A DNA stretch of 64,000 bases from JALYLC01 sp963743275 (GTDB lineage Bacteria > Actinomycetota > Thermoleophilia > Gaiellales > JALYLC01): NCBI GenBank assembly GCA_963743275.1, contig CAVUPB010000007.1:62001-126000 (forward strand). The letters are read 5' to 3'. The position numbers were made by a program, and so were the translations under genes. Below are positions 32,573 to 40,784 of the stretch, one piece after another; the stretch's first letter is position 1; each line of letters opens with the position of its first letter. The notes beneath the pieces are model-generated. The model saw only the letters and a program-made list of their open reading frames with translations. It ran no database searches and was not told where the DNA came from.

Positions 32573-33162
32573 GCGGCACCCCAGCGGCGCAGCAGGTCGT
32601 GCTCGACCCCGAGCAGGTCGAGCGCCTTGCCCGCGACGAAGTCGATCGCGTCGGCGAGCGTGTCGGGCTGCGTGTAGAACGCCGGCATCGCAGGCAGTAT
32701 CAGCGCACCGGCCTGGCGCAGCTTGAGCAGCACCTCGAGGTGGATGACCGAGAGCGGCGTCTCGCGCGGCACGAGCACCAGCCGGCGGTCCTCCTTGAGC
32801 GCCACGCCCGCGGCGCGATGGATGAGGTTGGCCTGCCCGGACGACGCGATCGAGCCGGCCGTCGCCATCGAGCAGGGGCAGATGACGTAGCCGTCCACCT
32901 TCGCCGAGCCCGAGGCGTACGGCGAGAACCAGTCCTCGCTCTCGTACAGCGTGACCCGCTCGCCGCCGTGCTCGTCGACCAGCCGGCGCACCGCCGCCGC
33001 CGGATCGAGCGAGCGGTCGCGGTAGAGCTCGTAGGCGATGACCTCCCCGGCCGCGCGTGAGGCGCAGACGCCGACCTCGGCCCCGGCCGCAGTCAGGCCG
33101 GCGAGGACGCGGGCGGCATAGGGCGCACCCGAGGCGCCCGTGATGCCGAGGAAGAACCGCAC
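32569..33162 (-). CDS. ubiX: Flavin prenyltransferase
   Basis: 197 residues. Makes prenylated FMN, the cofactor of UbiD decarboxylases; a UbiD gene lies at 36371-37867. The FMN-binding start FFLGITGASGAPYAARVL and VICPCSMATAGSIASSGQANLIHRAAGVALKE are diagnostic. GTG 33160-33162 is preceded by TACCCT with a six-base gap. It heads the menaquinone run. Confidence 0.94.
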   Translation of the reverse strand: MRFFLGITGASGAPYAARVLAGLTAAGAEVGVCASRAAGEVIAYELYRDRSLDPAAAVRRLVDEHGGERVTLYESEDWFSPYASGSAKVDGYVICPCSMATAGSIASSGQANLIHRAAGVALKEDRRLVLVPRETPLSVIHLEVLLKLRQAGALILPAMPAFYTQPDTLADAIDFVAGKALDLLGVEHDLLRRWGAA

Positions 33163-33168
33163 ACGAGC

Positions 33169-33174
33169 AGGGTA
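33169..33174 (-). promoter_or_regulatory. -10 element (TACCCT) of the ubiX-menG-mqn operon
   Basis: TACCCT, GCTCGT, then the ubiX GTG on the minus strand. It lies in the 55-bp gap after qcrC, so the menaquinone run probably has its own leaderless promoter. Confidence 0.5.
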
Positions 33175-33217
33175 GCGATGTACGGCTGCCGCGGGTCGCG
33201 TCAGCGCGCGCGTACGC

Positions 33218-34006
33218 CTACGGGTAGGCCTTGCAGGCGGTCGCCTGCGGAGTCGGCGCGCCGCCGCCCTTCTCGTACGTCGAGACGACGGTCGCGATGC
33301 ACTTGATCTGCGCCGCGTCCAGCTGGCCCTTGAACGAGGGCATGCCCCCCTGGCCGTTCGTGACCCGCTGGATCACGAGGTTGTAGTCCGGCTTCGCGCC
33401 GTCGAGGTTCGGGCCGATGTTGCCGCCCCAGCCCAACGCCTTGAGCGTGTGGCAACTCGAGCAGGACTGGCTCTTGACGAACGTGACCCCAGGCCCGGTG
33501 GCCGTCGCCTCGCCGCCGATGTTGGGCGCGCTCGAGCCCTTCCAGGTGAGCGTCAGGAGCAGCACGGCCATGGCGCCCGCGAACCCGATCGCGATCGGGC
33601 GGCGGGAGACGCGGCGCTCGCGCGTGCGGTCGATGAACGGCAGCGTGATGAGGATGCCCATCCAGATGCTCGGGATGATGATCGTGCCGAGCAGCAGCAG
33701 GTTCGGGTTGTCGAACACCCGCAGCAACTGGAAGAGGAAGAAGTAGTACCAGTCGGGACGCGGATCGTAGATCGCGACCGCGGCGTTCGCCTTGTCCTCG
33801 TAGAGCGGCCCGAGGATGCCGCTGTGCGTGCCGTTCGCCGTCTCGTGCCAGAGGATCGTGAGCCCCACGATCAGCAGCACGAAGAAGAGGTTGACGATGA
33901 TGTCGTGCAGGATCACCTGCGGGAAGAACGGCTTGCCGGCCTTCTTCTGGTAGCTGTACTCGCGCAGGTACGCCTCGCGGCGCTCGCGCGCGGTCAGACG
34001 TGCCAT
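33218..34006 (-). CDS. qcrC: Menaquinol:cytochrome c reductase, cytochrome b/c subunit (subunit IV-cyt c fusion)
   Basis: 262 residues. The N-terminal part is the C-terminal half of a split cytochrome b, with three helices and PDWYYFFLFQLLR (Qo-site PEWY motif, here PDWY) near residue 84. A fourth helix (AIGFAGAMAVLLLTLTW) leads to an extracytoplasmic class I cytochrome c: CSSCH at 182-186 binds haem and Met222 (GGMPSFKG) is the likely axial ligand. This fusion is the Bacillus QcrC arrangement and differs from the di-haem QcrC of Corynebacterium and Mycobacterium. The ATG overlaps the stop of a 13-codon reading frame. Confidence 0.93.
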   Translation of the reverse strand: MARLTARERREAYLREYSYQKKAGKPFFPQVILHDIIVNLFFVLLIVGLTILWHETANGTHSGILGPLYEDKANAAVAIYDPRPDWYYFFLFQLLRVFDNPNLLLLGTIIIPSIWMGILITLPFIDRTRERRVSRRPIAIGFAGAMAVLLLTLTWKGSSAPNIGGEATATGPGVTFVKSQSCSSCHTLKALGWGGNIGPNLDGAKPDYNLVIQRVTNGQGGMPSFKGQLDAAQIKCIATVVSTYEKGGGAPTPQATACKAYP

Positions 34007-34047
34007 TACGCGTCTCCCCGGCCGGTCGCGGTGCGGCGATCGCTCAT
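34006..34047 (-). CDS. 13-codon reading frame linking qcrB and qcrC
   Basis: An ATG at 34045-34047 overlaps the qcrB stop (ATGA). It opens MSDRRTATGRGDA and ends in TAA at 34006-34008, whose last A begins the qcrC ATG (TAATG). It could be a coupling device that keeps ribosomes moving from qcrB into qcrC across the 37-bp gap. There is no sign that the peptide itself has a function. Confidence 0.35.
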   Translation of the reverse strand: MSDRRTATGRGDA

Positions 34048-34784
34048 CGGGTGCTCTCCACGGCCTCGCGCGCGGCGGCCTCGTCGTAGCGCTTGCGCGA
34101 CCAGGGCGGCGACGTCACGCCGAGGCGGACGACGAGCCACATGTGGATGAAGATGAACGTGAAGATCCCGCCCGGGATCACGAGCATGTGCAGCGAGTAG
34201 AAGCGCGCGAGCGTCTGATCGCCGAACACGGGGCCGGCCTTGAAGAAGTTGGCGAGGTACGGGCCGACGATCGGGCCGGTGCCGTTGATGTTGACGCCGA
34301 CGACCGTGGCCCAGTAGGCGCGCTGGTCCCACACGAGCAGGTAGCCCGTGAACGACATCGCCATGACCATGATGAAGAGGAGCCCGCCCGTGACCCACGT
34401 CAGCTCGCGCGGGTACTTGTAGGCGCCGAACACGTACACGCGCGCCATGTGCAGGAAGAGCAGGATCACCATCACCGACGAGCCCCACTTGTGCATGCCG
34501 CGCACGAGCCAGCCGAGCGTCTCCTGGTCGGTGATGTAGCGGATCGACTCGTAGGCCGAGGCCGGGTCGGGGTGATAGCTCATGGCGAGGATCACGCCGG
34601 TCGTGGCCTGCAGCATGAAGACGGTCAGCAGCGACGAGCCGAGCGTCTGCAGCCAGGACGTGTCGCCCGGCACCTTGCGGAACAGGAACGCCTCGACCAG
34701 GCCGACGAAGCCCGAGCGCTCCTCGACCCACTCGAGCGGGGCATCGACGACGAGCTCCTTGGCGGTCGGGCGTGTGCGAGGCAT
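34044..34784 (-). CDS. qcrB: Menaquinol:cytochrome c reductase, cytochrome b6-type subunit
   Basis: 246 residues, four helices. The bis-haem ligands are His98/His112 (13 residues between) and His199/His214 (14 between), the spacing of b6-type cytochromes. GMHKWGSSVMVILLFLHMARVY and GYLLVWDQRAYWA are diagnostic. Bacillus QcrB and cytochrome b6 attach an extra haem c through an N-terminal Cys; here the aligned position appears to be Thr47 and the protein has no cysteine at all. It lies 11 bp after the Rieske gene. Confidence 0.93.
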   Translation of the reverse strand: MPRTRPTAKELVVDAPLEWVEERSGFVGLVEAFLFRKVPGDTSWLQTLGSSLLTVFMLQATTGVILAMSYHPDPASAYESIRYITDQETLGWLVRGMHKWGSSVMVILLFLHMARVYVFGAYKYPRELTWVTGGLLFIMVMAMSFTGYLLVWDQRAYWATVVGVNINGTGPIVGPYLANFFKAGPVFGDQTLARFYSLHMLVIPGGIFTFIFIHMWLVVRLGVTSPPWSRKRYDEAAAREAVESTR

Positions 34785-34795
34785 CGGTGGTGCTC

Positions 34796-35452
34796 CTAGC
34801 CTTGCGGCGCGTCGGGGTAGAGATACGAGAGGATCCCGTCGACCGGCTGACCCGGGCCCTTGAGCTGATGGCGCTTGAGGCTGTTGTCCATCGCGTAGAG
34901 CTGCCCGAGGATCAGGTGCCCCTTGTCGTTGACCGTGGTCTCGTAGCGGTTGAGCGGGCGCACGGGCGGGCCGGCGGTGCGCCGCCCCTCCGAGTCGTAC
35001 TGGCCGCCGTGGCACGGGCACTGGAAGCCGGTCGGATTCGGCTGCACCGGACAGCCGAGGTGCATGCAGGTGTTCGCGATGGCGGTGAACTTGTCGTTGC
35101 CGTCGTTGCGGATGAAGACGAGGCGCCTGGCGAGCCCGGTGGTGTCGTTGGGGCGGTTCTCGAGCGTGACCTCGTGGTAGGGCACCTCGCCCTTCTTCGT
35201 GGGCGGGTAGAGCGTCGTCGGCCCGATGTCGATCGCGTACTCCTTGACCGTCTCGAACGACGGCGCGAGCACGGCGATCGTGACGGGAACCGCGATGATC
35301 GCGCCCATCAGGCCGCCGAGGCCGATGGTCGCGCCGGTGAGAAACTTCTGGCGGCTCATGGCCGCCTGTGCCGATCCGGGATGGGCAGAAGCCGCCGCAG
35401 CCTCGCCGGGCGTGGTCGCGCTCTCCTGCTTGTCGTCGGGCGTTTCCGCCAC
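34796..35452 (-). CDS. qcrA: Menaquinol:cytochrome c reductase, Rieske iron-sulfur subunit
   Basis: 218 residues. A hydrophilic N-terminal tail of about 33 residues, one membrane anchor (FLTGATIGLGGLMGAIIAVPV), then the Rieske fold with cluster motifs NTCMHLGCPV and CPCHGGQYD (two Cys, two His) and the disulfide Cys of each loop. The anchor is preceded by SRQKFL rather than a clear twin-arginine. The start is GTG 35450-35452 after a good ribosome-binding site GGAGGT. First gene of qcrABC. Confidence 0.94.
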   Translation of the reverse strand: MAETPDDKQESATTPGEAAAASAHPGSAQAAMSRQKFLTGATIGLGGLMGAIIAVPVTIAVLAPSFETVKEYAIDIGPTTLYPPTKKGEVPYHEVTLENRPNDTTGLARRLVFIRNDGNDKFTAIANTCMHLGCPVQPNPTGFQCPCHGGQYDSEGRRTAGPPVRPLNRYETTVNDKGHLILGQLYAMDNSLKRHQLKGPGQPVDGILSYLYPDAPQG

Positions 35453-35546
35453 GAGTTCCTACCTCCGGTCGCGTCTGCCAGGCAGCATTACAGCCGATCC
35501 GGCGGCACTCCGCAACGCTGAGCCGTCTGTCACGAACACGGCAGCC

Positions 35547-36386
35547 TCAAATACCGCGCCGCCGCCCGCCCGCCGCCGCCGCGCGGATGGCCGCGCCAAG
35601 CGGCGTGATGGGCAGATCGGCGAGCCGCAGCAGGGAGTCGCCGCGCGCGACCGACTCGGCTGCGGGCAGCGCGGCGGCGAGCGCGGCGACCTCGGGCTCG
35701 CTGCGCGCGGCGACCCCGAGCGCGACGCGCGTGACCACGTCGCCCGCGATGCCGGCGTCGACGAGGCGGGGCTTGCGGCCGTGCGCGGCGGCCACCTGGG
35801 CGAGCAGGTCGCGGTAGGTCGTGCGCTCGCCGCCGGCGAGGTCGTAGCCGTCCGGATCCGCGACGTCCGCGCCGGCCAGCCACACGAGCGCGCGCACCGC
35901 GTCGGCCGCGGACACCGGCTCGGTCGCGCGCCGCATCCAGGTCGGGCACGGGATCACCGGCAGGCGGTCGCCGAGTGCGCGCAGCAGCACCACCCAGGGC
36001 GCGCCGGCGCCGATCACGGGCGCGCAGCGCACGACCGTGACGCGCGCCGGGTCGCCGCCGGGCGCCTCGACCGGGGCGCCCAGCCGCTCGACGCGGATGA
36101 TGCGCCCGGCGCCGCCGGCCAGGAACGCGGCCTCGGCGGCAGCCACGGCGGCGGCGCCCGACTCGCTCGAGCTGAGGTCGAGCACGCACGCGCAATCGGT
36201 GGTCGCGCGCGTGAGCGAGCGCTCGTCGAGCGGGTCGGCCCAGTCGCGCTCGACGCCGAGCATCCCGGCGATCGCAGCCTGGCGGCGGTCGAGCGCGCGC
36301 ACGCGCCAGCCCTCGGCCGCAAACATCGGGATCGCGAGCCGGCCGAGAAAGCGGCTCGCGCCCAGGACCGCTACGAGCGGCGCCAT
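35547..36386 (-). CDS. NAD(P)-binding epimerase/NmrA-like protein, complex I NDUFA9-type
   Basis: 279 residues of extended short-chain dehydrogenase type. The cofactor motif VAVLGASRFLGRLAIPMFA (GxxxxLG) is at the N-terminus. The usual YxxxK catalytic pair is not evident, as in atypical members that bind NAD(P)H structurally. Such proteins often sit beside ubiquinone/menaquinone genes. The gene overlaps the ubiD 3' end by 16 bp, so it is co-transcribed with ubiD. Function is unassigned. Confidence 0.75.
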   Translation of the reverse strand: MAPLVAVLGASRFLGRLAIPMFAAEGWRVRALDRRQAAIAGMLGVERDWADPLDERSLTRATTDCACVLDLSSSESGAAAVAAAEAAFLAGGAGRIIRVERLGAPVEAPGGDPARVTVVRCAPVIGAGAPWVVLLRALGDRLPVIPCPTWMRRATEPVSAADAVRALVWLAGADVADPDGYDLAGGERTTYRDLLAQVAAAHGRKPRLVDAGIAGDVVTRVALGVAARSEPEVAALAAALPAAESVARGDSLLRLADLPITPLGAAIRAAAAGGRRRGI

Positions 36387-37867
36387 CCGCGCCGCCGGCG
36401 GGCGGCCGCGGGCGCCGCGGCGGATGGTACGGGGAGTGCGATGCCGAGCGCGTCCCAGCGCTCGTCGACGCGGCGGCGCACCTCGTCGCTCATGCGCGCG
36501 ACCTCGGGCCATTCGCGCGGGTAGCCCTCGCCGGGCCAGGTCGCGGTCGCGTCCAGTCCGAGCTTGCCGCCGAGCGACTGCAGCGAGGGCGCGTGGTCGA
36601 GCTGGTCGAGCGGGCCGTGCGCCTGCTCGACGTCCCGTCCGGGATCGGTGTTCGCCCCGACCTGCCAGGCGACCTCGCCGTAGTCGTGCACGTCGACCCA
36701 CTCGTCGACCACGATCACCATCTTCGTGAGCGAGAGCAGCCCGGTGCCCCAGACGGCGTGCATGACCTTGCGCGCGTGGCCGGGGTAGGCCTTGCGGATC
36801 GAGACGATGCAGCAGTTGTGGAAGGCCCCGGCGACGGGCAGGTCGTAGTCGACGAGCTCGGGCAGCGTCGCCCGCAGCGCCGGCAGGAAGAGGCGTTCGG
36901 TGGCCTTGCCGAGCCAGGCGTCCTCGGCCGGCGGCGGGCCCACGAGGATGCTCGGGTAGATCGCGTCGCGGCGCATCGTCATGCACGTCAGCCGCAGCAC
37001 CGGGAACGGCTCGGCCGGCGTGTAGTAGCCGGTGTGGTCGCCGAACGGCCCTTCGTCGGCGAGCTCGCCGCGCTCGCAGTAGCCCTCGAGCACGATCTCG
37101 GCGCGCGCCGGCACCTGGAGGTCGACGGTCTTGCACTGCACGAGCTCGACCGGCTTCCCGCGCAGGAAGCCGGCGACCATCAGCTCGTCGACGTGCTTGG
37201 GCGCGGGACACGATCCGGCGTACGCGGTGATGGGGTCGCTGCCGATCGAGACCGCGACCTCCATGCGGCCCGCGCCGTCGCGCCAGTCGGCCGCGGCGTC
37301 CTTGTGGATCTGCCAGTGCAGCCCCGTCGAGGTCGCGTCCCGCTTCTGCAGGCGGTACATGCCGACGTTGCGCCCGCCCGTGCGCGGATCCTTCGTGAAG
37401 ACCGAGGGCAGCGTGATGAAGGGCCCGCCGTCCCCCGGCCAGCACGTCGGGATGGGCAGCCGCCCGAGGTCGGGCGGATCGAGCACGACCTCCTGGCAGG
37501 GCCCGCTGCGCACGACCTTCGCGCGCGAGTCGGCCAGCGACTTGAGCTTGCCGAGCGCGCGCACCTTGTCGCCGAGGCCCTGCGGCGGCTGCAGCTCGAG
37601 CACCGAGGCGACCTTCTCGCCGAGCTCGTCGAGCCGCTCCACGCCGAACGCCAGGCACATGCGCCGCTCCGTGCCGAACTGGTTGATCAGCAGCGGCAGC
37701 GACGAGCCGCGCACGTTGCGGAAGAGCAGCGCGGGCCCGCCCGCCTTGACCACGCGATCGGCGATCTCGCTGATCTCGAGGTGCGGATCGACCTCGGCCG
37801 TGACCTCGACCAGCTCGCCCTCGCGCCCGAGCAGGTCGATCCACTCGCGCAGGTCGTCGCAGATCAC
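36371..37867 (-). CDS. ubiD: UbiD-family decarboxylase
   Basis: 498 residues. UbiD enzymes use prenyl-FMN, supplied by UbiX, to decarboxylate aromatic acids; in futalosine-pathway organisms a UbiD homologue acts late, on the naphthoate intermediate. The prenyl-FMN site is seen in NVGMYRLQKRDATSTGLHWQIHKD and the catalytic R-E-E set region DEGPFGDHTGYYTP. The start is GTG 37865-37867 with TAGCCT seven bases upstream. Proximity to ubiX, menG and mqn genes supports a menaquinone role over catabolism. Confidence 0.9.
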   Translation of the reverse strand: MICDDLREWIDLLGREGELVEVTAEVDPHLEISEIADRVVKAGGPALLFRNVRGSSLPLLINQFGTERRMCLAFGVERLDELGEKVASVLELQPPQGLGDKVRALGKLKSLADSRAKVVRSGPCQEVVLDPPDLGRLPIPTCWPGDGGPFITLPSVFTKDPRTGGRNVGMYRLQKRDATSTGLHWQIHKDAAADWRDGAGRMEVAVSIGSDPITAYAGSCPAPKHVDELMVAGFLRGKPVELVQCKTVDLQVPARAEIVLEGYCERGELADEGPFGDHTGYYTPAEPFPVLRLTCMTMRRDAIYPSILVGPPPAEDAWLGKATERLFLPALRATLPELVDYDLPVAGAFHNCCIVSIRKAYPGHARKVMHAVWGTGLLSLTKMVIVVDEWVDVHDYGEVAWQVGANTDPGRDVEQAHGPLDQLDHAPSLQSLGGKLGLDATATWPGEGYPREWPEVARMSDEVRRRVDERWDALGIALPVPSAAAPAAARRRRGWRRS

Positions 37868-37874
37868 GTGCGGG

Positions 37875-37880
37875 AGGCTA
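37875..37880 (-). promoter_or_regulatory. -10 element (TAGCCT) of ubiD
   Basis: TAGCCT, CCCGCAC, then the ubiD GTG on the minus strand. Leaderless geometry with a 7-base gap. Confidence 0.5.
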
Positions 37881-37897
37881 GTGGAATCCCGGCCCCG

Positions 37898-38422
37898 TCA
37901 CGCTGTCAGCCGCGCGTGCGCGAGCTGCGCCTCGACGACGTCGCGCCCGGCGATCAGCGCGGCCACCGGCAGGCTGTCGCCCTCGATGCGCAGGGCGCGG
38001 GCGGCGCGCGAGAGCCCGTCGTAGTCGATCACGCCCGCGAGCGCGAGAGCGGTCGCCGCCCAGAGGTCGGTGTCCTGGTCGCCGCGCGCGCAGACCGCGG
38101 CGGCCGTCCCGATCAGCGTCGCGAGCGCGTCGATCGCCGCGAGGTCGCCGAGCGCGGCGATCCACACGAGGCCCTGCGCGTAGAGGTGGTCGCCGCACAG
38201 GAGCCGCTCGCCGTCGTCGCGCGGGGCGAACAGGCGGGGCCGCCCGTAGTGCAGCAGGTACCCCTCGTAGATGGCCTCCATGCCGGCCGCCCAGGGCTCG
38301 CCGCAGAGCGGCGCCCAGACCTCGCCGCCGCGGCGGGCCTCCGCGGCGAGCAGGGTCGCCGCCAGGGCGCCGCGCTCGCCCGCGGCGGCGGCGGCGATCC
38401 TGTCGAGCGTCAGGTCAGCCAC
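37898..38422 (-). CDS. Unknown protein co-transcribed with hemB
   Basis: 174 residues from GTG 38420-38422, overlapping the hemB 3' end by 13 bp. Helical and alanine-rich, no signal peptide or membrane helix. Notable segments are GEPWAAGMEAIYEGYLLHYGRPRLF and LCGDHLYAQGLVWIAALGD, the latter containing a DH pair, which could suit a polyprenyl-transferase-like or structural helical protein. I do not recognise a family. Its position between hemB and ubiD suggests haem or quinone metabolism, by context only. Confidence 0.6.
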   Translation of the reverse strand: MADLTLDRIAAAAAGERGALAATLLAAEARRGGEVWAPLCGEPWAAGMEAIYEGYLLHYGRPRLFAPRDDGERLLCGDHLYAQGLVWIAALGDLAAIDALATLIGTAAAVCARGDQDTDLWAATALALAGVIDYDGLSRAARALRIEGDSLPVAALIAGRDVVEAQLAHARLTA

Positions 38423-39381
38423 TCCGCGGCCTCGCTCGCCCAGTAGGTCATGACGAGGTCGGCCCCGGCGCGGCGGATGGCCGTCAGCGACTCGAGGATT
38501 GCAGTGCGCCGGTCGAGGGCGCCGGCGGCGGCCGCCGCCTCGAGCATGGCGTACTCGCCCGACACCTGGTAGGCCGCGAGCGGCAGCGGCGAGGCGTCGC
38601 GCACGCGCGCGATGACATCGAGGTAGGGCATGGCGGGCTTGACCATGAGCGCGTCCGCGCCCTCGGCGGCGTCGAGCAGGGCCTCGCGCACCGCCTCGCG
38701 TGCGTTCGCGGGATCGAGCTGGTAGCCCTTGCGGTCGCCGGTCTTGGGCTTCGAGCCGGCGGCGTCGCGGAACGGCCCGTAGAACGCCGAGGCGAACTTG
38801 GTGCTGTACGCGAAGATCGCCGTCTCCTGCAGGCCCTCGCCGTCGAGCGCCGCGCGGATCGCGGCCACGCGCCCGTCCATCATGTCGGACGGGGCGACGG
38901 CATCCGCGCCCGCCCGGGCGTGCGAGAGCGCGACCTTCGCGAGCAGCGGCAGCGTCGCGTCGTTGTCGACCTCGCCCCCGTGCAGGACCCCGCACGCGCC
39001 GTGCGAGGTGTACTGGCAGAGGCACACGTCGGTCAGCACGGGGAGTCCCGGCGCCTGGGTCCGGATCGCGCGGATCGCGCTCGGCACCGGGCCGGCGTCG
39101 TCCCACGCGGAAGACCCCTGCTCATCCTTGCTATCGGGCAGTCCGAAGAGCAGCATGCCGCCGACCCCGCGGGCCTGGGCCTCGGCAGCCAGGCCCGCGG
39201 CGACGTCGGCCGAGACGTGGCGCTGCCCGGGCAGCGACGGGATCGGCCGGTCGACACCCGAACCGGTGACGACGAACAGCGGCTGGACCAGGTCAGCAGG
39301 CGCGACGCGCGTCTCGCGCACGAGGCGGCGCATGCCCTCGGACCGTCGCAGGCGGCGCATGCGAACAGCGGGAAAGCTCAC
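38410..39381 (-). CDS. hemB: Porphobilinogen synthase (delta-aminolevulinate dehydratase)
   Basis: 323 residues. Condenses two 5-aminolevulinate molecules in haem biosynthesis. The zinc-type cysteine cluster is present (DVCLCQYTSHGACG), as are the Schiff-base lysines in FAYSTKFASAFYGPFRD and ALMVKPAMPYLD. VAPSDMMDGRV is the usual substrate loop. Haem supply fits with the cytochrome genes nearby. The start GTG 39379-39381 has TAGGCT six bases upstream. Confidence 0.95.
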   Translation of the reverse strand: MSFPAVRMRRLRRSEGMRRLVRETRVAPADLVQPLFVVTGSGVDRPIPSLPGQRHVSADVAAGLAAEAQARGVGGMLLFGLPDSKDEQGSSAWDDAGPVPSAIRAIRTQAPGLPVLTDVCLCQYTSHGACGVLHGGEVDNDATLPLLAKVALSHARAGADAVAPSDMMDGRVAAIRAALDGEGLQETAIFAYSTKFASAFYGPFRDAAGSKPKTGDRKGYQLDPANAREAVREALLDAAEGADALMVKPAMPYLDVIARVRDASPLPLAAYQVSGEYAMLEAAAAAGALDRRTAILESLTAIRRAGADLVMTYWASEAAEWLT

Positions 39382-39387
39382 ACGCGC

Positions 39388-39393
39388 AGCCTA
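39388..39393 (-). promoter_or_regulatory. -10 element (TAGGCT) of hemB
   Basis: TAGGCT, GCGCGT, then the hemB GTG on the minus strand. Leaderless geometry. Confidence 0.55.
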
Positions 39394-39591
39394 GATGGTG
39401 GGCGTCACGGGCGGCTCCGGCGCCCTCATGCCCACCGAATGGGTGGGTCTTACACCCTGTACGACGGTGCTGGCAGCACTCCGGTCAACCCCCCGGTCCC
39501 CACCTCGTGTTCGACTTGACCCGGGACCTACCGGACCGTCATGCTTGTGCGGGTCGGGACGCGGGCGCGGGGGAGATAGGAGCAGGTTTTG

Positions 39592-40326
39592 ATGGATGGG
39601 GGCACGGAGGCGCCGTTCGAGCGATCGGCCGCGCGTGGGCACGTCGTCCGCGCCCGTGTCGAAGACGCGCTCGCACCGGCCGTCGCGCTGCGCCTGATCG
39701 TCATCTCCGAGAACCGGCTCTATCGCGAGGGCCTCGCGCATCTGCTCGGGGCCCAGCCGTCGCTCGACGTCGTCGGCGTCGCCGGCTCGGCGGCCGAGCT
39801 GATGCTGCACGACGCCGATGTCGCGCTCGTCGACGTGGCGCGGCCCCCGGGCCTGCGCAGCGTCGCCGAATTGCGCCGCTTGCGGGTGGATCTTCCCGTC
39901 ATCGTCGTCAGCGTCCCCGAGCTCGAGGGCATCGTCGTGCAGTGCGCCGAGATCGGCGTGGCGGGCTACGTGACCACATCCGGCTCGGCCGACGAGCTCG
40001 TCTCCGCGGCCCGCGGCGTCTCGCGCGGCGAGGTCGTCTGCCCGCCCGGCGTGGCGGCGGTCCTGGCCCGTCGCGTGGCGGCCCTGGCGAGCGCGCGCCG
40101 CGAGCCCGCGGGCGATGCACGCCTGACCCTGCGCGAGCGCGAGATCCTGCGCCTGATCGACGACGGGCTCTCCAACAAGGAGATCGCGCAGCGCCTCTCG
40201 CTGCAGACCAAGACGGTCAAGAACCACGTCTCGAACATCCTCGCCAAGCTCGGCGTGGCCAATCGCGCGGCGGCTGCGGCAGCCCTGCGTGGGTCCGAAG
40301 ACCCCTCTGGCCGCGGGTGGCGCTGA
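39592..40326 (+). CDS. LuxR/NarL-family response regulator without canonical phosphorylation site
   Basis: 244 residues from ATG 39592, with AGGAG 9 bases upstream. A receiver-like domain starts near residue 35 (LRLIVISENRLYREGLAHLL); the phosphoacceptor position reads ADVALVDVARPPGL, so the Asp of VDV is kept but the loop is altered and the acidic pair is reduced to SEN. The C-terminal HTH is intact: LTLREREILRLIDDGLSNKEIAQRLSLQTKTVKNHVSNILAKLGV. It is probably an orphan or atypical regulator, as no histidine kinase lies nearby. The downstream secreted-protein genes are possible targets. Confidence 0.85.
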   Translation: MDGGTEAPFERSAARGHVVRARVEDALAPAVALRLIVISENRLYREGLAHLLGAQPSLDVVGVAGSAAELMLHDADVALVDVARPPGLRSVAELRRLRVDLPVIVVSVPELEGIVVQCAEIGVAGYVTTSGSADELVSAARGVSRGEVVCPPGVAAVLARRVAALASARREPAGDARLTLREREILRLIDDGLSNKEIAQRLSLQTKTVKNHVSNILAKLGVANRAAAAAALRGSEDPSGRGWR

Positions 40327-40784
40327 GGTCCCAGACCCACCCAGGGCCTACCTCAAAGGCCCAGATCGCCTAGGCCCAGTCCCAGGAAAGACCCACAGAT
40401 TCCTGCAGGATCGGGTGGGCCGGGTTTGAGGCGAAATGCCCATTGCGACGGCCTCTCGGACTCGCGAACATGGCCGGTGGTGGGAAACGATCACGTCACC
40501 CATGCTCGCGTGCGCTCGGCCCCGACCGGGGGTCATCGGCACCAGGACGGCCCGGCTTCGACCGGCCACCCGATCCGTGGCGTCAACCAGCGTCAGCGCA
40601 GCCACTGGATGGCCTTCGTCACCACCGCTCGCCCTGAGGGTCGCGTCGCCGGGAGCGCCGCGCGCCGCAGGGCACATCACGTCGAAGGGGCGGGCGCGAG
40701 GGGAGCGCCCGGGTCGTGCATGCGACGGCGTCGAAGCTCGGCGTCGATGGCACGACGGGGTTCCAATCAGGAGAGGAGCACGAC
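40327..40784. other. 458-bp intergenic region upstream of the broken secreted-protein gene
   Basis: No supportable gene. It contains a possible weak terminator after the regulator (GGGCCT 40344-40349 pairing with AGGCCC 40357-40362), a direct repeat AGGCCCAG nearby, and a stem CGGGCGC/GCGCCCG at 40691-40711. I looked for c-di-GMP, cobalamin and other riboswitch cores and saw none. Base composition is slightly less codon-like than in genes. Confidence 0.5.

Noticed and set aside
40327..40784. Possible riboswitch before the broken secreted-protein gene
   Set aside because: Only short GC-rich stems were found and none of the conserved cores of known riboswitch classes.
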